NCBI RefSeq assembly: GCF_016809835.1 | Contig: NZ_JAFBIL020000005.1 | Span: forward strand, 62,001-126,000 | DNA: 64,000 bases | Source: Massilia soli | GTDB taxonomy: Bacteria > Pseudomonadota > Gammaproteobacteria > Burkholderiales > Burkholderiaceae_D | Direction of reading: 5' to 3' | Part shown: positions 27,278 through 36,120 of the stretch, one piece after another | Position numbering within the stretch: the first letter of the stretch is position 1 | Layout of the letters: each line of letters starts with the position of its first letter | Program-made: the position numbers and the translations under genes | Notes under the pieces: model-generated | Told to the model about the DNA's origin: nothing | Seen by the model: the letters and a program-made list of their open reading frames with translations, nothing else | Database searches by the model: none

Positions 27278-27817
27278 ATGGACTGCGACGTACTCATACT
27301 TGCCGGCTTATGGAACTCGGGCCCCGACCACTGGCAAACGCATTGGGAGCGCAAGCATCCCGGGTGGAAGCGTGCCGTTCACCGCGACTGGAACAATCCC
27401 GAGTGCGATGAATGGGTGGCCGAGGTCAACGCGGCGATTGCCGAAAGCGCGGGCCCGCCGGTGCTGGTGGCGCACAGCCTGGCCTGCGTGACGGTGGCCA
27501 AGTGGGCGGCAACGGACTCGCCACTGAACGTCGCAGGCGCTTTTCTGGTGGCGCCGAGCGACGTCGACGCGCCCAGCTATCCGGTCGAAGCGGAGGGCTT
27601 CCAGCCGATGCCGATGGAGAAGCTGCCGTTTCCGAGCATTGTGGTGGCCAGCTCAAACGACGAATACCTCACGCTCGAGCGCGCACGCGCGATCGCGGCC
27701 GCCTGGGGCAGCAGGTTCGTGGAGATTGGTGAAGCGGGACATATCAACGGCGCCAGCGGATACGGCGAGTGGCCCGAGGGTGAACGGATGCTGCTGGAGT
27801 TCTGCGCGAAGCTGTAG
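27278..27817 (+). CDS. RBBP9/YdeN-family alpha/beta hydrolase
   Basis: A 179-residue small serine hydrolase. The catalytic triad is Ser67 (VLVAHSLAC), Asp128 (SSNDEY) and His155 (GHINGASGYGEW), the usual order for this family, whose members have unclear substrates. A GGAGG ribosome-binding sequence precedes the ATG. It stands alone between the HAF lipoprotein (divergent) and htpG (convergent). Confidence 0.9.
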   Translation: MDCDVLILAGLWNSGPDHWQTHWERKHPGWKRAVHRDWNNPECDEWVAEVNAAIAESAGPPVLVAHSLACVTVAKWAATDSPLNVAGAFLVAPSDVDAPSYPVEAEGFQPMPMEKLPFPSIVVASSNDEYLTLERARAIAAAWGSRFVEIGEAGHINGASGYGEWPEGERMLLEFCAKL

Positions 27818-27876
27818 CCGCCGTTCGCGCGAACGCGGGAACCCGAACGTCGCCTGAAGCTCCAGGCTCGGCCTAG

Positions 27877-27896
27877 GTTCCCGCTGGCGCGGGAAC
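27877..27896. repeat. Short palindromic repeat (GTTCCCGC type)
   Basis: A GTTCCCGC / GCGGGAAC inverted repeat with a four-base loop, followed by GACG. It lies between the convergent hydrolase and htpG genes and may act as their terminator. A second copy with the same arms is at 36077-36096. Confidence 0.7.
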
Positions 27897-27904
27897 GACG
27901 GTGC

Positions 27905-29824
27905 TTATTTTGCGCTTGCCAGCAGCATCTCGTTCAGGCGCTTCACGAACGACGCCGGATCGGCCAGCGAACCGCCTTCCGCCAGCATCGCCTGGTCGAA
28001 CATGATGTGCGACCAGTCCGCGAATTTGGCGTCGTCGCCGTCTTCGCTCTTCAAACGCGTCACCAGCGGGTGGTTCGGATTGATCTCGAGGATGGGCTTC
28101 GATTCCGGCGCGTCCTGGCCCGCTGCCTTCAGCATGCGCAGCAGGTTCCCGGACAGCTCGTTCTCGTCCGCCACCAGGCAGGCCGGCGAATCGGTCAGGC
28201 GGAACGTGACGCGAACGTCCTTGGCCTTGTCGCCCAGCGCCGCCTTCATCTTCTCGACCAGGTCCTTGTACGAGTTCTCGGTCTCTTCGTGCTCCTTCTT
28301 CTCGGCTTCGTCCTCCAGGCCGCCAAGGTCAAGGCCGCCCTTGGCCACCGACACCAGCTCCTTGCCTTCGAACTCGGTCAGGAACGACAGCATCCACTCG
28401 TCCACGCGGTCGGTCAGCAGCAGCACTTCAACGCCCTTCTTGCGGAAGATCTCGAGATGCGGGCTGTTCTTCGCCGCGGTGAAGCTCTCGCCGGTGACGT
28501 AGTAGATCTTGTCCTGGCCTTCCTTCATGCGGGCCAGGTAGTCGGCCAGCGATACGGTCTGGTCGGCGTTGTCGTTGGCAGTCGAGGCAAAGCGCAGCAG
28601 CTTGGCGATGCGGTCCTTGTTGGTCGCGTCTTCGCCAATGCCTTCCTTGAGCACCTGGCCGAACTCGGTCCAGAAGGTGGTGTACTTGTCCTTCTTTTCC
28701 TGTTCATCCGCGTTGGCCAGTTCTTCCAGCATGCCCAGCACGCGCTTGGTCGAGCCTTCGCGGATCACCTTCACATCGCGCGACTCCTGCAGGATCTCGC
28801 GCGAGACGTTCAGCGGCAGGTCGTTCGAGTCGATCACGCCTTTGATGAAGCGCAGGTACGCAGGCATCAGTTGTTCGGCATCGTCCATGATGAACACGCG
28901 CTTGACGTACAGCTTGATGCCGCCGCGCTTGTTGCGGTCCCATAGGTCAAACGGCGCGTGGCTTGGCACATACAGCAGCTGGGTGTATTCGCTGCGGCCT
29001 TCGACGCGGTTGTGGGTCAGGGTCAGCGGGTCCTGGAAGTCGTGCGAGACGTGCTTGTAGAACTCGTTGTACTGCTCCGGGGTGATGTCCGATTTGCTGC
29101 GCGCCCACAGCGCGCTGGCCTGGTTGACGGTCTCGTATTCGTCCTTGACGACGGTTTCGTTCTTCTCCGCGTCCCACTCGTCCTTCTGCATCAGGATCGG
29201 CAGCGAGATGTGGTCGGAGTACTTGCGGATGATCGATTTCAGCTTCCAGCTTGACAGCAGTTCGTCCTCGCCTTCGCGCAGGTGCAGGATGATATCGGTG
29301 CCGCGCGACGCCTTCTCGATCGGCTCGATGCTGTAATCGCCCTCGCCTGCCGATTCCCAGCGCACGCCTTCATTGGCATGCACGCCGGCGCGGCGGGTTT
29401 CGACGGTGATCTTGTCGGCCACGATGAAGCCCGAGTAGAAGCCGACGCCGAACTGGCCGATCAGGGCCGCGTCGGCCTGCTGGTCGCCGGACAGCTTGCC
29501 GAAAAATTCCTTGGTGCCCGATTTGGCGATGGTGCCCAGGTGCGAGACGACTTCGTCGCGGTTCATGCCGATGCCGTTGTCGGAAATGGTGATGGTGCGC
29601 GCCGCCTTGTCGAAGGTGACCTTGATCTTCAGTTCGTGGTCGTTGCCATACAGGGCGTCGTTGTTGATGGCCTCAAAGCGCAGCTTGTCGGCGGCATCGG
29701 AAGCGTTGGAGATCAGCTCGCGCAGGAAGATTTCCTTGTTCGAGTACAGCGAGTGGATCATCAGTTGCAGCAGCTGTTTTACTTCAGCCTGGAAGCCAAG
29801 GGTCTCTTTTTCGGCGATTGCCAT
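27905..29824 (-). CDS. htpG: Molecular chaperone HtpG (Hsp90)
   Basis: A 639-residue bacterial Hsp90. The N-terminal GHKL ATPase has [16 protein letters not shown] (~34-50), the DNGIGM motif and the [11 protein letters not shown] lid region. Middle and C-terminal dimerisation domains are complete, and there is no eukaryotic MEEVD tail, as expected. The ATG at 29822-29824 ([12 protein letters not shown]) is the family start; upstream open frame is spurious. It is a single-gene unit. Confidence 0.98.
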   Translation of the reverse strand: MAIAEKETLGFQAEVKQLLQLMIHSLYSNKEIFLRELISNASDAADKLRFEAINNDALYGNDHELKIKVTFDKAARTITISDNGIGMNRDEVVSHLGTIAKSGTKEFFGKLSGDQQADAALIGQFGVGFYSGFIVADKITVETRRAGVHANEGVRWESAGEGDYSIEPIEKASRGTDIILHLREGEDELLSSWKLKSIIRKYSDHISLPILMQKDEWDAEKNETVVKDEYETVNQASALWARSKSDITPEQYNEFYKHVSHDFQDPLTLTHNRVEGRSEYTQLLYVPSHAPFDLWDRNKRGGIKLYVKRVFIMDDAEQLMPAYLRFIKGVIDSNDLPLNVSREILQESRDVKVIREGSTKRVLGMLEELANADEQEKKDKYTTFWTEFGQVLKEGIGEDATNKDRIAKLLRFASTANDNADQTVSLADYLARMKEGQDKIYYVTGESFTAAKNSPHLEIFRKKGVEVLLLTDRVDEWMLSFLTEFEGKELVSVAKGGLDLGGLEDEAEKKEHEETENSYKDLVEKMKAALGDKAKDVRVTFRLTDSPACLVADENELSGNLLRMLKAAGQDAPESKPILEINPNHPLVTRLKSEDGDDAKFADWSHIMFDQAMLAEGGSLADPASFVKRLNEMLLASAK

Positions 29825-30033
29825 GTTATTCCTCGTTTGAAACAAGTGGTTGAACGGATTGGGGCCATATTGGGATGGCAACGGCGTTTTCAAGAGGTGC
29901 GGCTGACCCAAATTACAGGTCAGCTTTAACGTGACTACCCTCGTCGATCGTCAGCGTTCCAGGTGGAATGTAACAGCAGGCTCATGGATCCGAAGTGCAC
30001 GTCAGGAGCGCGGCGAACCATCACGGCGCAACG

Positions 30034-30321
30034 CTAATCGTCGGCATCAATGTCTTGAAACCGGCTACGAGGCAGAAACAGTGGCATATCGAATCCCACA
30101 TGAGCCTCTATTCTCTGCGGCAAGACAGCGCCCGAGATAACGATCACGATCCCTGCGCCTAAACATAACCATTCAAACGGATATTGAAGTTCGGCGTCTC
30201 CGTATACGAGCGCGAGCGGAATCGCCATTAACCCAAATCCGACGAAGTAGAAAACAAGCCTGCCACACTTTACGACTCCCGGACTCGGAGGCGTCTGATT
30301 AGTCGTATCTTCCATATTCAT
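30034..30321 (-). CDS. Small membrane protein, unknown function
   Basis: About 95 residues. A short polar N-terminus (MNMEDTTNQTPPSP) is followed by two hydrophobic helices (~23-40 and ~52-68) and an acidic C-terminus ending DIDADD. I do not recognise a family. Base composition is lower in GC than the neighbours, which may point to recent acquisition or relaxed selection. The frame is open further upstream, so the start is uncertain; 30321 is chosen because it precedes the hydrophobic part directly. It is divergent from the RidA gene. Confidence 0.5.
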   Translation of the reverse strand: MNMEDTTNQTPPSPGVVKCGRLVFYFVGFGLMAIPLALVYGDAELQYPFEWLCLGAGIVIVISGAVLPQRIEAHVGFDMPLFLPRSRFQDIDADD

Positions 30322-30525
30322 TCCAATCGCGAAAAAGTTCCATATCGTATGAAGCAGTAAATTAGGTCGTGCGAAACACTCGATCGGGAGCACTTCGGGT
30401 TCGATCTTGGCATCATCGCCGTTGCCGCCGCCGGGCGTAAGATGCAGGTCAGGGGAAAAACGTAGGTAACTCACCGCGCCGACGTACAATACCGCCTTGT
30501 CTATTTTTACCGAACCGGGAACAAC

Positions 30526-30990
30526 ATGTCCGTCTACGCAAAACTCAAAGAACTGAACATCACCCTTGCCCCACCGGCTGCGCCTGCCGCCGCCTACGTC
30601 ATGTACGTACAGTCGGGTAACCTGGTTTTCCTCTCGGGCCACATTGCCAAGAATGCCGACGGCTCGGTCAACGCGGGCAAGCTGGGCCAGGATGTGTCGC
30701 TGGAACAGGGCCAGGCAGCCGCGCGTTCGATCGCGATCGACCTGATCGGCACGCTGCAGGAAGCCTGCGGCGGCGACCTGACCCGCGTCAAGCGCATCGT
30801 CAAGCTGATGAGCCTGGTTAATTCGACTCCCGACTTCACCGACCAGCACCTGGTGACCAACGGCGCGTCCGAACTGATGGGCGAAGTGTTCGGCGATGCT
30901 GGCAAGCATGCCCGTTCCGCCTTCGGCGTGGCACAAGTGCCGCGCGGCGCCTGCGTCGAGATCGAAATGATCGTCGAAATCGCCGGCTAA
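30526..30990 (+). CDS. RidA/YjgF-family protein (long subgroup)
   Basis: A 154-residue RidA-superfamily protein. It has an N-terminal extension typical of the ~150-residue subgroup (VYAKLKELNITLAPPAAP), the LVFLSGHIA block and the C-terminal RSAFGVAQVPRGACVEIEMIVEI with the key arginine. Canonical RidA deaminates reactive enamine/imine intermediates of PLP enzymes; activity of this subgroup is less certain. It lies just upstream of an aminotransferase gene, a plausible functional neighbour, with a hairpin between. Confidence 0.9.
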   Translation: MSVYAKLKELNITLAPPAAPAAAYVMYVQSGNLVFLSGHIAKNADGSVNAGKLGQDVSLEQGQAAARSIAIDLIGTLQEACGGDLTRVKRIVKLMSLVNSTPDFTDQHLVTNGASELMGEVFGDAGKHARSAFGVAQVPRGACVEIEMIVEIAG

Positions 30991-31000
30991 GCAAGATCCG

Positions 31001-31023
31001 GGCGGCGCTTATCCAGCGCCGCC
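31001..31023 (+). terminator. Hairpin after the RidA-family gene
   Basis: GGCGGCGCT pairs perfectly with AGCGCCGCC across a five-base loop (TATCC), followed by TTT. It begins 10 bases after the stop codon and suggests that the aminotransferase downstream has its own promoter. Confidence 0.65.
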
Positions 31024-31052
31024 TTTCCTGAGAACGCTTACCCAGCGTGCTC

Positions 31053-31058
31053 TATAAT
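31053..31058 (+). promoter_or_regulatory. Candidate -10 box of the aminotransferase gene
   Basis: A perfect TATAAT hexamer lies about 40 bases upstream of the ATG at 31097 and just after the hairpin that ends the RidA unit. No good -35 hexamer is at the right distance, so this remains a candidate. Confidence 0.4.
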
Positions 31059-31096
31059 GGCCTGGCTAACCTACGGCCTTTCCCAGTGAGACCAGC

Positions 31097-32290
31097 ATGA
31101 AAATTGAAAATCCAAACCCGATCGAATGGCGCTTCTCGGAGCGCGCCAGCCAGCTGCAAAGCTCGTTCATCCGCGAAATCCTGAAGATCACCCAGCGTCC
31201 CGAGATCATCTCATTCGCCGGCGGCCTGCCTTCCCCTGCCACCTTCCCGGTCGAGCATATGAAGCAAGCCTTCGACAAGGTCCTCTCGACGACTGGCAAG
31301 GTGGCGCTGCAGTACGGCCCGACCGACGGTTACGCGCCACTGCGCGAATGGATCGCCAATTCCCTGTCGACCGACAACTGCAAGATCGCGCCGGAACAGG
31401 TATTGATGACCTCCGGCTCGCAGCAGGCGCTCGACCTGCTGGGCAAGGTGCTGATCGACGAAGGCAGCCGCGTGCTGGTCGAAACCCCGAGCTACCTTGG
31501 CGCGCTGCAGGCGTTCTCGGTGTACCGCCCTGAATTCAAGTCGGTCGCCACCGATGACCACGGCCTGGTGCCGTCGTCGATCGACGCCGTGGCCGAAGGC
31601 GCGCGCATGCTCTACGCGCTGCCGAACTTCCAGAACCCGACCGGCCGCAGCCTGTCGGTCGAGCGCCGCATCGAGCTGGTCGAAACCTGCGCCCGCCTCG
31701 GCATCCCGCTGATCGAGGATGATCCTTACGGCTCGCTGAGCTACAAGGGCGAGCCGTTCCCGAAAATGCTCAACATGAACCCGGACGGCGTCATCTACAT
31801 GGGCTCGTTCTCGAAGGTGCTCACGCCAGGCATACGCCTCGGCTACGTGGTCGCCCCGCTGCCGCTGGTGCGCCGCCTCGAGCTGGCCAAGCAGGCCGCC
31901 GACCTGCATACCGCCCAGCTGACCCAGATGGTGGTGTACGAAGTGGTCAAGGACGGTTTCCTCGACACCCACATCCCGAGCATCCGCACGCTGTACGCGA
32001 ACCAGTGCCAGGCGATGCTCGATGCAATGGACGAGTTCTTCCCTGCCGGCGTCCAGTGGACCCGTCCTGAAGGCGGCATGTTCATCTGGGTGACCCTGCC
32101 AAAGCATATCGACGCGATGGCCCTGCTGGACCAGGCAATCGCCGCCAAGGTGGCATTCGTGCCGGGCTCGCCGTTCTACGCCAATGACCCGGAAACCAAC
32201 ACCTTGCGCCTGTCGTTCGTGACGGTACCGCCCGAGCGCATCCGCGAAGGCATTGCCATCCTGGGCAAGCTGATCGCCGCGCAAATGTAA
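31097..32290 (+). CDS. PLP-dependent aminotransferase (2-aminoadipate/LysN-like, class I/II)
   Basis: A 397-residue fold-type I aminotransferase without the HTH domain of MocR regulators. It has the FAGGLPSPATFP start, YALPNFQNPTG near 175-183, IEDDPYG and the Schiff-base Lys240 in GSFSKVLTPGIRLGY. Relatives include 2-aminoadipate, kynurenine and aromatic/branched-chain aminotransferases; the substrate cannot be fixed from sequence. It ends in front of a strong terminator-like hairpin. Confidence 0.85.
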   Translation: MKIENPNPIEWRFSERASQLQSSFIREILKITQRPEIISFAGGLPSPATFPVEHMKQAFDKVLSTTGKVALQYGPTDGYAPLREWIANSLSTDNCKIAPEQVLMTSGSQQALDLLGKVLIDEGSRVLVETPSYLGALQAFSVYRPEFKSVATDDHGLVPSSIDAVAEGARMLYALPNFQNPTGRSLSVERRIELVETCARLGIPLIEDDPYGSLSYKGEPFPKMLNMNPDGVIYMGSFSKVLTPGIRLGYVVAPLPLVRRLELAKQAADLHTAQLTQMVVYEVVKDGFLDTHIPSIRTLYANQCQAMLDAMDEFFPAGVQWTRPEGGMFIWVTLPKHIDAMALLDQAIAAKVAFVPGSPFYANDPETNTLRLSFVTVPPERIREGIAILGKLIAAQM

Positions 32291-32361
32291 TCAACCGGGC
32301 AAGGCGGCGGCGGTTTTATTACTGTCAGTTAATCAACCTCCGCTCCTCTCGGTTGCGCAGC

Positions 32362-32395
32362 AACAACAAATCCTCCTTCGGGAGGATTTGTTGTT
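32362..32395. terminator. Hairpin with UUCG loop after the aminotransferase
   Basis: A perfect 15-base-pair stem (AACAACAAATCCTCC and its complement) closed by a TTCG tetraloop, flanked by A-rich and T-rich arms. It lies 72 bases after the stop codon and can end transcription. Confidence 0.8.
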
Positions 32396-32526
32396 TGCGA
32401 CTGAACAGAGGTGACGCACGTTAGCAAAACACTAACTAGCAGGAAACATTTCTTGCTTAAGGGGATAACACGGCGCTATCATCCAATAGCTTAATTATCC
32501 CCACGGACAGGCGAAGGTTCCACTGC

Positions 32527-33888
32527 ATGCCGCTTCCAGCTACATTCAACACCGCTCCCCGCCGCGATGCCGCAATCCTGATCGTCGACGACGCTCCGGC
32601 CAACCTCGGCATGCTGCGCAAGATGATGACCCAGCAGGGCTACCAGACCTTCGTCGCGACCTCCGGTGAGCGGGCCATCAGCATCGCGCGCCGCGTGCAT
32701 CCGGACCTGATCCTGCTCGACGTCGTCATGCCTGGCATGGACGGCCTCGAAACCTGCCGCCAGCTAAAGCAGCACGCCAGCACCCAGCGCATCCCTGTCA
32801 TCTTCATGAGCGCACGCTCGGAGACCGACGACGTGGTGGCCGGCTTCGACACCGGCGCGGTCGACTACATCAGCAAGCCGCTGCGCATGGCCGAGGTCTG
32901 CGCGCGCGTGCGCGCCCAGCTCAAGATCCGCGATACCAGCGACACCCAGCACGAGCAGGCGCAGCACCTGCGCACCATCGTCGACAGCATGGCCGAGGGC
33001 CTGATGATCATTGAAGGCACGGGCCGCATCCAGTACGCCAATCCGGCGTGCGGGCGCTATCTCGGCTGCTCGCCGGAGACGCTCGAAAAGAAATCGCTGG
33101 GCGACCTGCTGTCGCCCCAGGTCACCCAGGAATACCTCGACTACTTCGCCCGCTGCGCCAACGAGCCTGAGTTCGTGCCGCAGCCCGGCGCCCGCGAGGT
33201 GGTTGTTCGCCAGTGCGACGGTACCCTGCGCGACATGGACCTGACGCTGGCGCCCATGGCGATGCATGAGACCTTGTTCATCGGCCTGCTGCACGACATC
33301 ACCCACCACAAGCAGTCCGAGACCGCGCTGCAGCGCGCGGCTCTGGTCGACCCGCTGACCAAGATCGCCAACCGCCGCCACTTCGACACCTTCGTCGAGA
33401 TGGAATGGCAGCGCGCGATCCGCAGCGGCGAGCCGCTGTCGCTGGTGGTGCTCGACGTCGACCACTTCAAGCTGTACAACGACAGCTTCGGCCACGCCGC
33501 CGGCGACCTGGCGCTGCAGAAGGTGGCGGCCGTGCTGCAAGCGCACGCGCCACGCGCCACCGACCTGGCGGCCCGCTACGGCGGCGAAGAATTCGTGCTG
33601 CTGTTTGGCGAAACATCGCCCGCCGCGGCCGCCGCGCTGGCCGAAGACATTCGCACCGCCGTCGAGGCGCTGTGCCTGCCCCATCCGCGTTCCACCACCT
33701 CCGGGTGGGTCACCTGCAGCATCGGGGTGGTGACCATGCTGCCGACCCAGCTCGACCAGGTCGAGGACCTGTTCATCGCCGCCGACCGCGCCATGTATCT
33801 GGCCAAGGAAGCCGGCCGCAACCAGGTGCGGCTGGGCGACGTCCGCAACTCGGCATGGGAAGCAGTCAAGGCACTGGTGATGCGCTGA
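32527..33888 (+). CDS. Response regulator diguanylate cyclase (REC-PAS-GGDEF)
   Basis: A 453-residue cytoplasmic signalling protein. The receiver domain (~15-135) has DD at 21-22, phospho-acceptor Asp65 (LLDVVMPGMDG) and Lys in ISKPL. A PAS domain follows (~150-265). The C-terminal GGDEF domain carries an intact GGEEF active site, so it should make cyclic di-GMP from two GTP. An RATD sequence five residues before GGEEF fits the inhibitory I-site. No histidine kinase gene is adjacent, so its partner is unknown. Confidence 0.93.
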   Translation: MPLPATFNTAPRRDAAILIVDDAPANLGMLRKMMTQQGYQTFVATSGERAISIARRVHPDLILLDVVMPGMDGLETCRQLKQHASTQRIPVIFMSARSETDDVVAGFDTGAVDYISKPLRMAEVCARVRAQLKIRDTSDTQHEQAQHLRTIVDSMAEGLMIIEGTGRIQYANPACGRYLGCSPETLEKKSLGDLLSPQVTQEYLDYFARCANEPEFVPQPGAREVVVRQCDGTLRDMDLTLAPMAMHETLFIGLLHDITHHKQSETALQRAALVDPLTKIANRRHFDTFVEMEWQRAIRSGEPLSLVVLDVDHFKLYNDSFGHAAGDLALQKVAAVLQAHAPRATDLAARYGGEEFVLLFGETSPAAAAALAEDIRTAVEALCLPHPRSTTSGWVTCSIGVVTMLPTQLDQVEDLFIAADRAMYLAKEAGRNQVRLGDVRNSAWEAVKALVMR

Positions 33889-33941
33889 ACGCGGCCGTAC
33901 CAGCGCCATCCCCCCTGACAACAAGGGCAACATAACGGCGC

Positions 33942-33947
33942 TATAAT
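33942..33947 (+). promoter_or_regulatory. Candidate -10 box of dapC
   Basis: A perfect TATAAT hexamer lies 38 bases upstream of the GTG start of dapC. No clear -35 partner is seen at 16-18 bases. Confidence 0.4.
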
Positions 33948-33984
33948 AAAGGCCGCTCCTTCGCCCTTCCCAACTGGTAACGCT

Positions 33985-35193
33985 GTGAATCCACACCTCG
34001 ACAAGCTACACCCCTACCCGTTTGAAAAGCTGCGCCAGCTGTTCGCCGGCGTGACGCCGAATCCGGCATTCGACCCGATCAGCCTTGGCATCGGCGAACC
34101 GAAGCATCCCACGCCCGCATTCATCCAGAAGGCCCTGACGCACAGCGTGCAGGGCTTGTCGAACTACCCGACCACCCATGGCACCGACGCGCTGCGCACG
34201 GCAATCGCCAGCTGGATCGCGCACCGCTACGGCGTCGCGCTCGACGGCGCAACCCAGGTCCTGCCGGTCAACGGCTCGCGCGAGGCGCTGTTCGGCATCG
34301 CCCACTGCGTCGTCGACGCATCCAGGGCCGATGCGCTGGTGCTGTGCCCGAATCCGTTCTACCAGATCTACGAAGGCGCGGCCTATCTCGCCGGCGCACA
34401 GCCCTACTTCGTCAACTCCGACCCGATGCGCAACTTCGGCTGCGACTACAGCAGCGTCCCGGACGATGTGTGGGCGCGCGTGCAGCTGATGTACATCTGC
34501 TCGCCCGGCAATCCGACCGGCGCCACGCTGACGCTCGACGACTGGAAGCAGGTGTTCGCGCTGGCCGACCGCCACGGCTTCGTGATCGCGGCCGACGAAT
34601 GCTATTCCGAGATCTACCATGGCAGCGCGGCCCCGCTCGGCGCGCTCGAAGCAGCGCATGCGCTTGGGCGCAGCGGCGACGACAACCCGTACGACAACCT
34701 GGTCGTATTCTCCAGCCTGTCGAAGCGCTCGAACGTGCCGGGCATGCGCTCGGGCTTCGTGGCCGGTAGCCCGGCGATCATCAAGAAGTTCCTGCTGTAC
34801 CGGACCTACTGCGGCGGCGCGATGGCGCCACCGGTGCAGACGGCATCGATCGCGGCATGGGGCGATGAAGCCCACGTGGTCGACAACCGCGCCAGGTACC
34901 GCGAAAAGTTCAGCCTGATCACACCAATGCTCAGCGACGTGATCGACGTCGGCCTGCCGGACGCCGGCTTCTACTTGTGGGCCGATGTCAGCGCCACCGG
35001 CCTGACCGACACCGAGTTCGCCCAGCGCCTGTACGCCGACTATAATGTCACCGTCCTGCCGGGCAGCTACCTGGCGCGCGATGCGCACGGCGTCAACCCG
35101 GGCCGCGGCCGCATCCGCATGGCGCTGGTCGCCGAAGTCGACGAATGCCTCGAAGCGGCCCAGCGGATCGTCCAGTTCTGCAATGCCTTATAA
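33985..35193 (+). CDS. dapC: Succinyldiaminopimelate transaminase
   Basis: A 402-residue fold-type I aminotransferase of the DapC branch: LGIGEPKHPTP near the N-terminus, CSPGNPTGATL, ADECYSEIY and the PLP lysine in SSLSKRSNVPGMRSG. It converts N-succinyl-2-amino-6-ketopimelate in lysine and peptidoglycan precursor synthesis. The start is GTG at 33985, giving the family N-terminus (MNPHLDKLHPYPFEKL). It is followed 21 bases later by dapD, the preceding pathway step. Confidence 0.93.
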   Translation: MNPHLDKLHPYPFEKLRQLFAGVTPNPAFDPISLGIGEPKHPTPAFIQKALTHSVQGLSNYPTTHGTDALRTAIASWIAHRYGVALDGATQVLPVNGSREALFGIAHCVVDASRADALVLCPNPFYQIYEGAAYLAGAQPYFVNSDPMRNFGCDYSSVPDDVWARVQLMYICSPGNPTGATLTLDDWKQVFALADRHGFVIAADECYSEIYHGSAAPLGALEAAHALGRSGDDNPYDNLVVFSSLSKRSNVPGMRSGFVAGSPAIIKKFLLYRTYCGGAMAPPVQTASIAAWGDEAHVVDNRARYREKFSLITPMLSDVIDVGLPDAGFYLWADVSATGLTDTEFAQRLYADYNVTVLPGSYLARDAHGVNPGRGRIRMALVAEVDECLEAAQRIVQFCNAL

Positions 35194-35214
35194 GTCCTCA
35201 CCTACTCAATCACC

Positions 35215-36042
35215 ATGACCCAACAACTCCAGAACATCATCGACACCGCCTGGGAACAGCGCGCCGAGATCACCCCAGCCAACGGCAGCGCCGAACTGCG
35301 CGACGCAGTCGCCCACGTGATCGCCGGCCTTGACGACGGCACCCTGCGCGTGGCGCAAAAGACCGGCGCTGACTGGGTCGTCAACCAGTGGATCAAGAAA
35401 GCGGTTCTGCTCTCGTTCCGCCTCGAGAACAACAGCGTGATGACCAGCGACGGCACCATGCAGTTCTACGACAAGGTCCCGACCAAGTTCGCCAGCTACA
35501 CGGCCGACGACTTCGCACGCGGCGGCTTCCGCGTGGTGCCGCCTGCGGTTGCGCGCCGCGGCAGCTTCATCGCCAAGAACGTCGTGCTGATGCCGTCCTA
35601 CGTCAACATCGGCGCCTTCGTCGATGAAGGCGCAATGGTCGATACCTGGGCCACGGTCGGTTCATGCGCGCAGATCGGCAAGAACGTCCACCTGTCCGGA
35701 GGCGTCGGCATCGGCGGCGTACTCGAACCGATGCAGGCCAATCCGACCATCATCGAAGACAACTGCTTCATCGGCGCCCGCTCGGAAATCGTCGAAGGCG
35801 TGATCGTCGAAGAGAACTCGGTCATCTCGATGGGCGTGTACATCGGCCAGTCGACCAAGATCTACGACCGCGCCACCGGCGAAGTCAGCTACGGCCGCGT
35901 TCCGGCCGGTTCGGTCGTCGTCTCGGGCAACCTGCCATCGGAAGACGGCAGCTACAGCCTGTACTGCGCCGTCATCGTCAAACGCGTCGACGCCAAGACG
36001 CGCGCCAAGACCGGCATCAACGAGCTGCTGCGCGGCATCTAA
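35215..36042 (+). CDS. dapD: Tetrahydrodipicolinate N-succinyltransferase
   Basis: A 275-residue trimeric enzyme that succinylates tetrahydrodipicolinate in the diaminopimelate pathway. The left-handed beta-helix of hexapeptide repeats (~105-215; e.g. [21 protein letters not shown] and [11 protein letters not shown]) and the C-terminal coenzyme A-binding part are complete. It shares a unit with dapC; dapE lies 2.2 kb downstream. Confidence 0.97.
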   Translation: MTQQLQNIIDTAWEQRAEITPANGSAELRDAVAHVIAGLDDGTLRVAQKTGADWVVNQWIKKAVLLSFRLENNSVMTSDGTMQFYDKVPTKFASYTADDFARGGFRVVPPAVARRGSFIAKNVVLMPSYVNIGAFVDEGAMVDTWATVGSCAQIGKNVHLSGGVGIGGVLEPMQANPTIIEDNCFIGARSEIVEGVIVEENSVISMGVYIGQSTKIYDRATGEVSYGRVPAGSVVVSGNLPSEDGSYSLYCAVIVKRVDAKTRAKTGINELLRGI

Positions 36043-36055
36043 CAACAATTGTCGT

Positions 36056-36096
36056 TTCCGGCATTGCCGGAACCGAGTTCCCGCGAAAGCGGGAAC
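36056..36096. repeat. Two hairpins between dapD and pilU, one of GTTCCCGC type
   Basis: TTCCGGCA-t-TGCCGGAA (36056-36072) is a perfect palindrome with a one-base centre. Right after it, GTTCCCGC-GAAA-GCGGGAAC (36077-36096) has the same arms and the same GACG flank as the copy at 27877-27896. Together they may act as a transcript end for dapCD. Confidence 0.75.
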
Positions 36097-36120
36097 GACG
36101 CTTACTGATCGGAGACCACG

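Noticed and set aside
30322-30936. N-terminal extension of the small membrane protein to 300 residues
   Set aside because: The extension is antisense to the RidA gene and crosses its promoter region; only the last ~95 codons look protein-like.
33889-33984. Lysine riboswitch upstream of dapC
   Set aside because: The spacer is under 100 bases and lacks the size and conserved elements of a lysine riboswitch.
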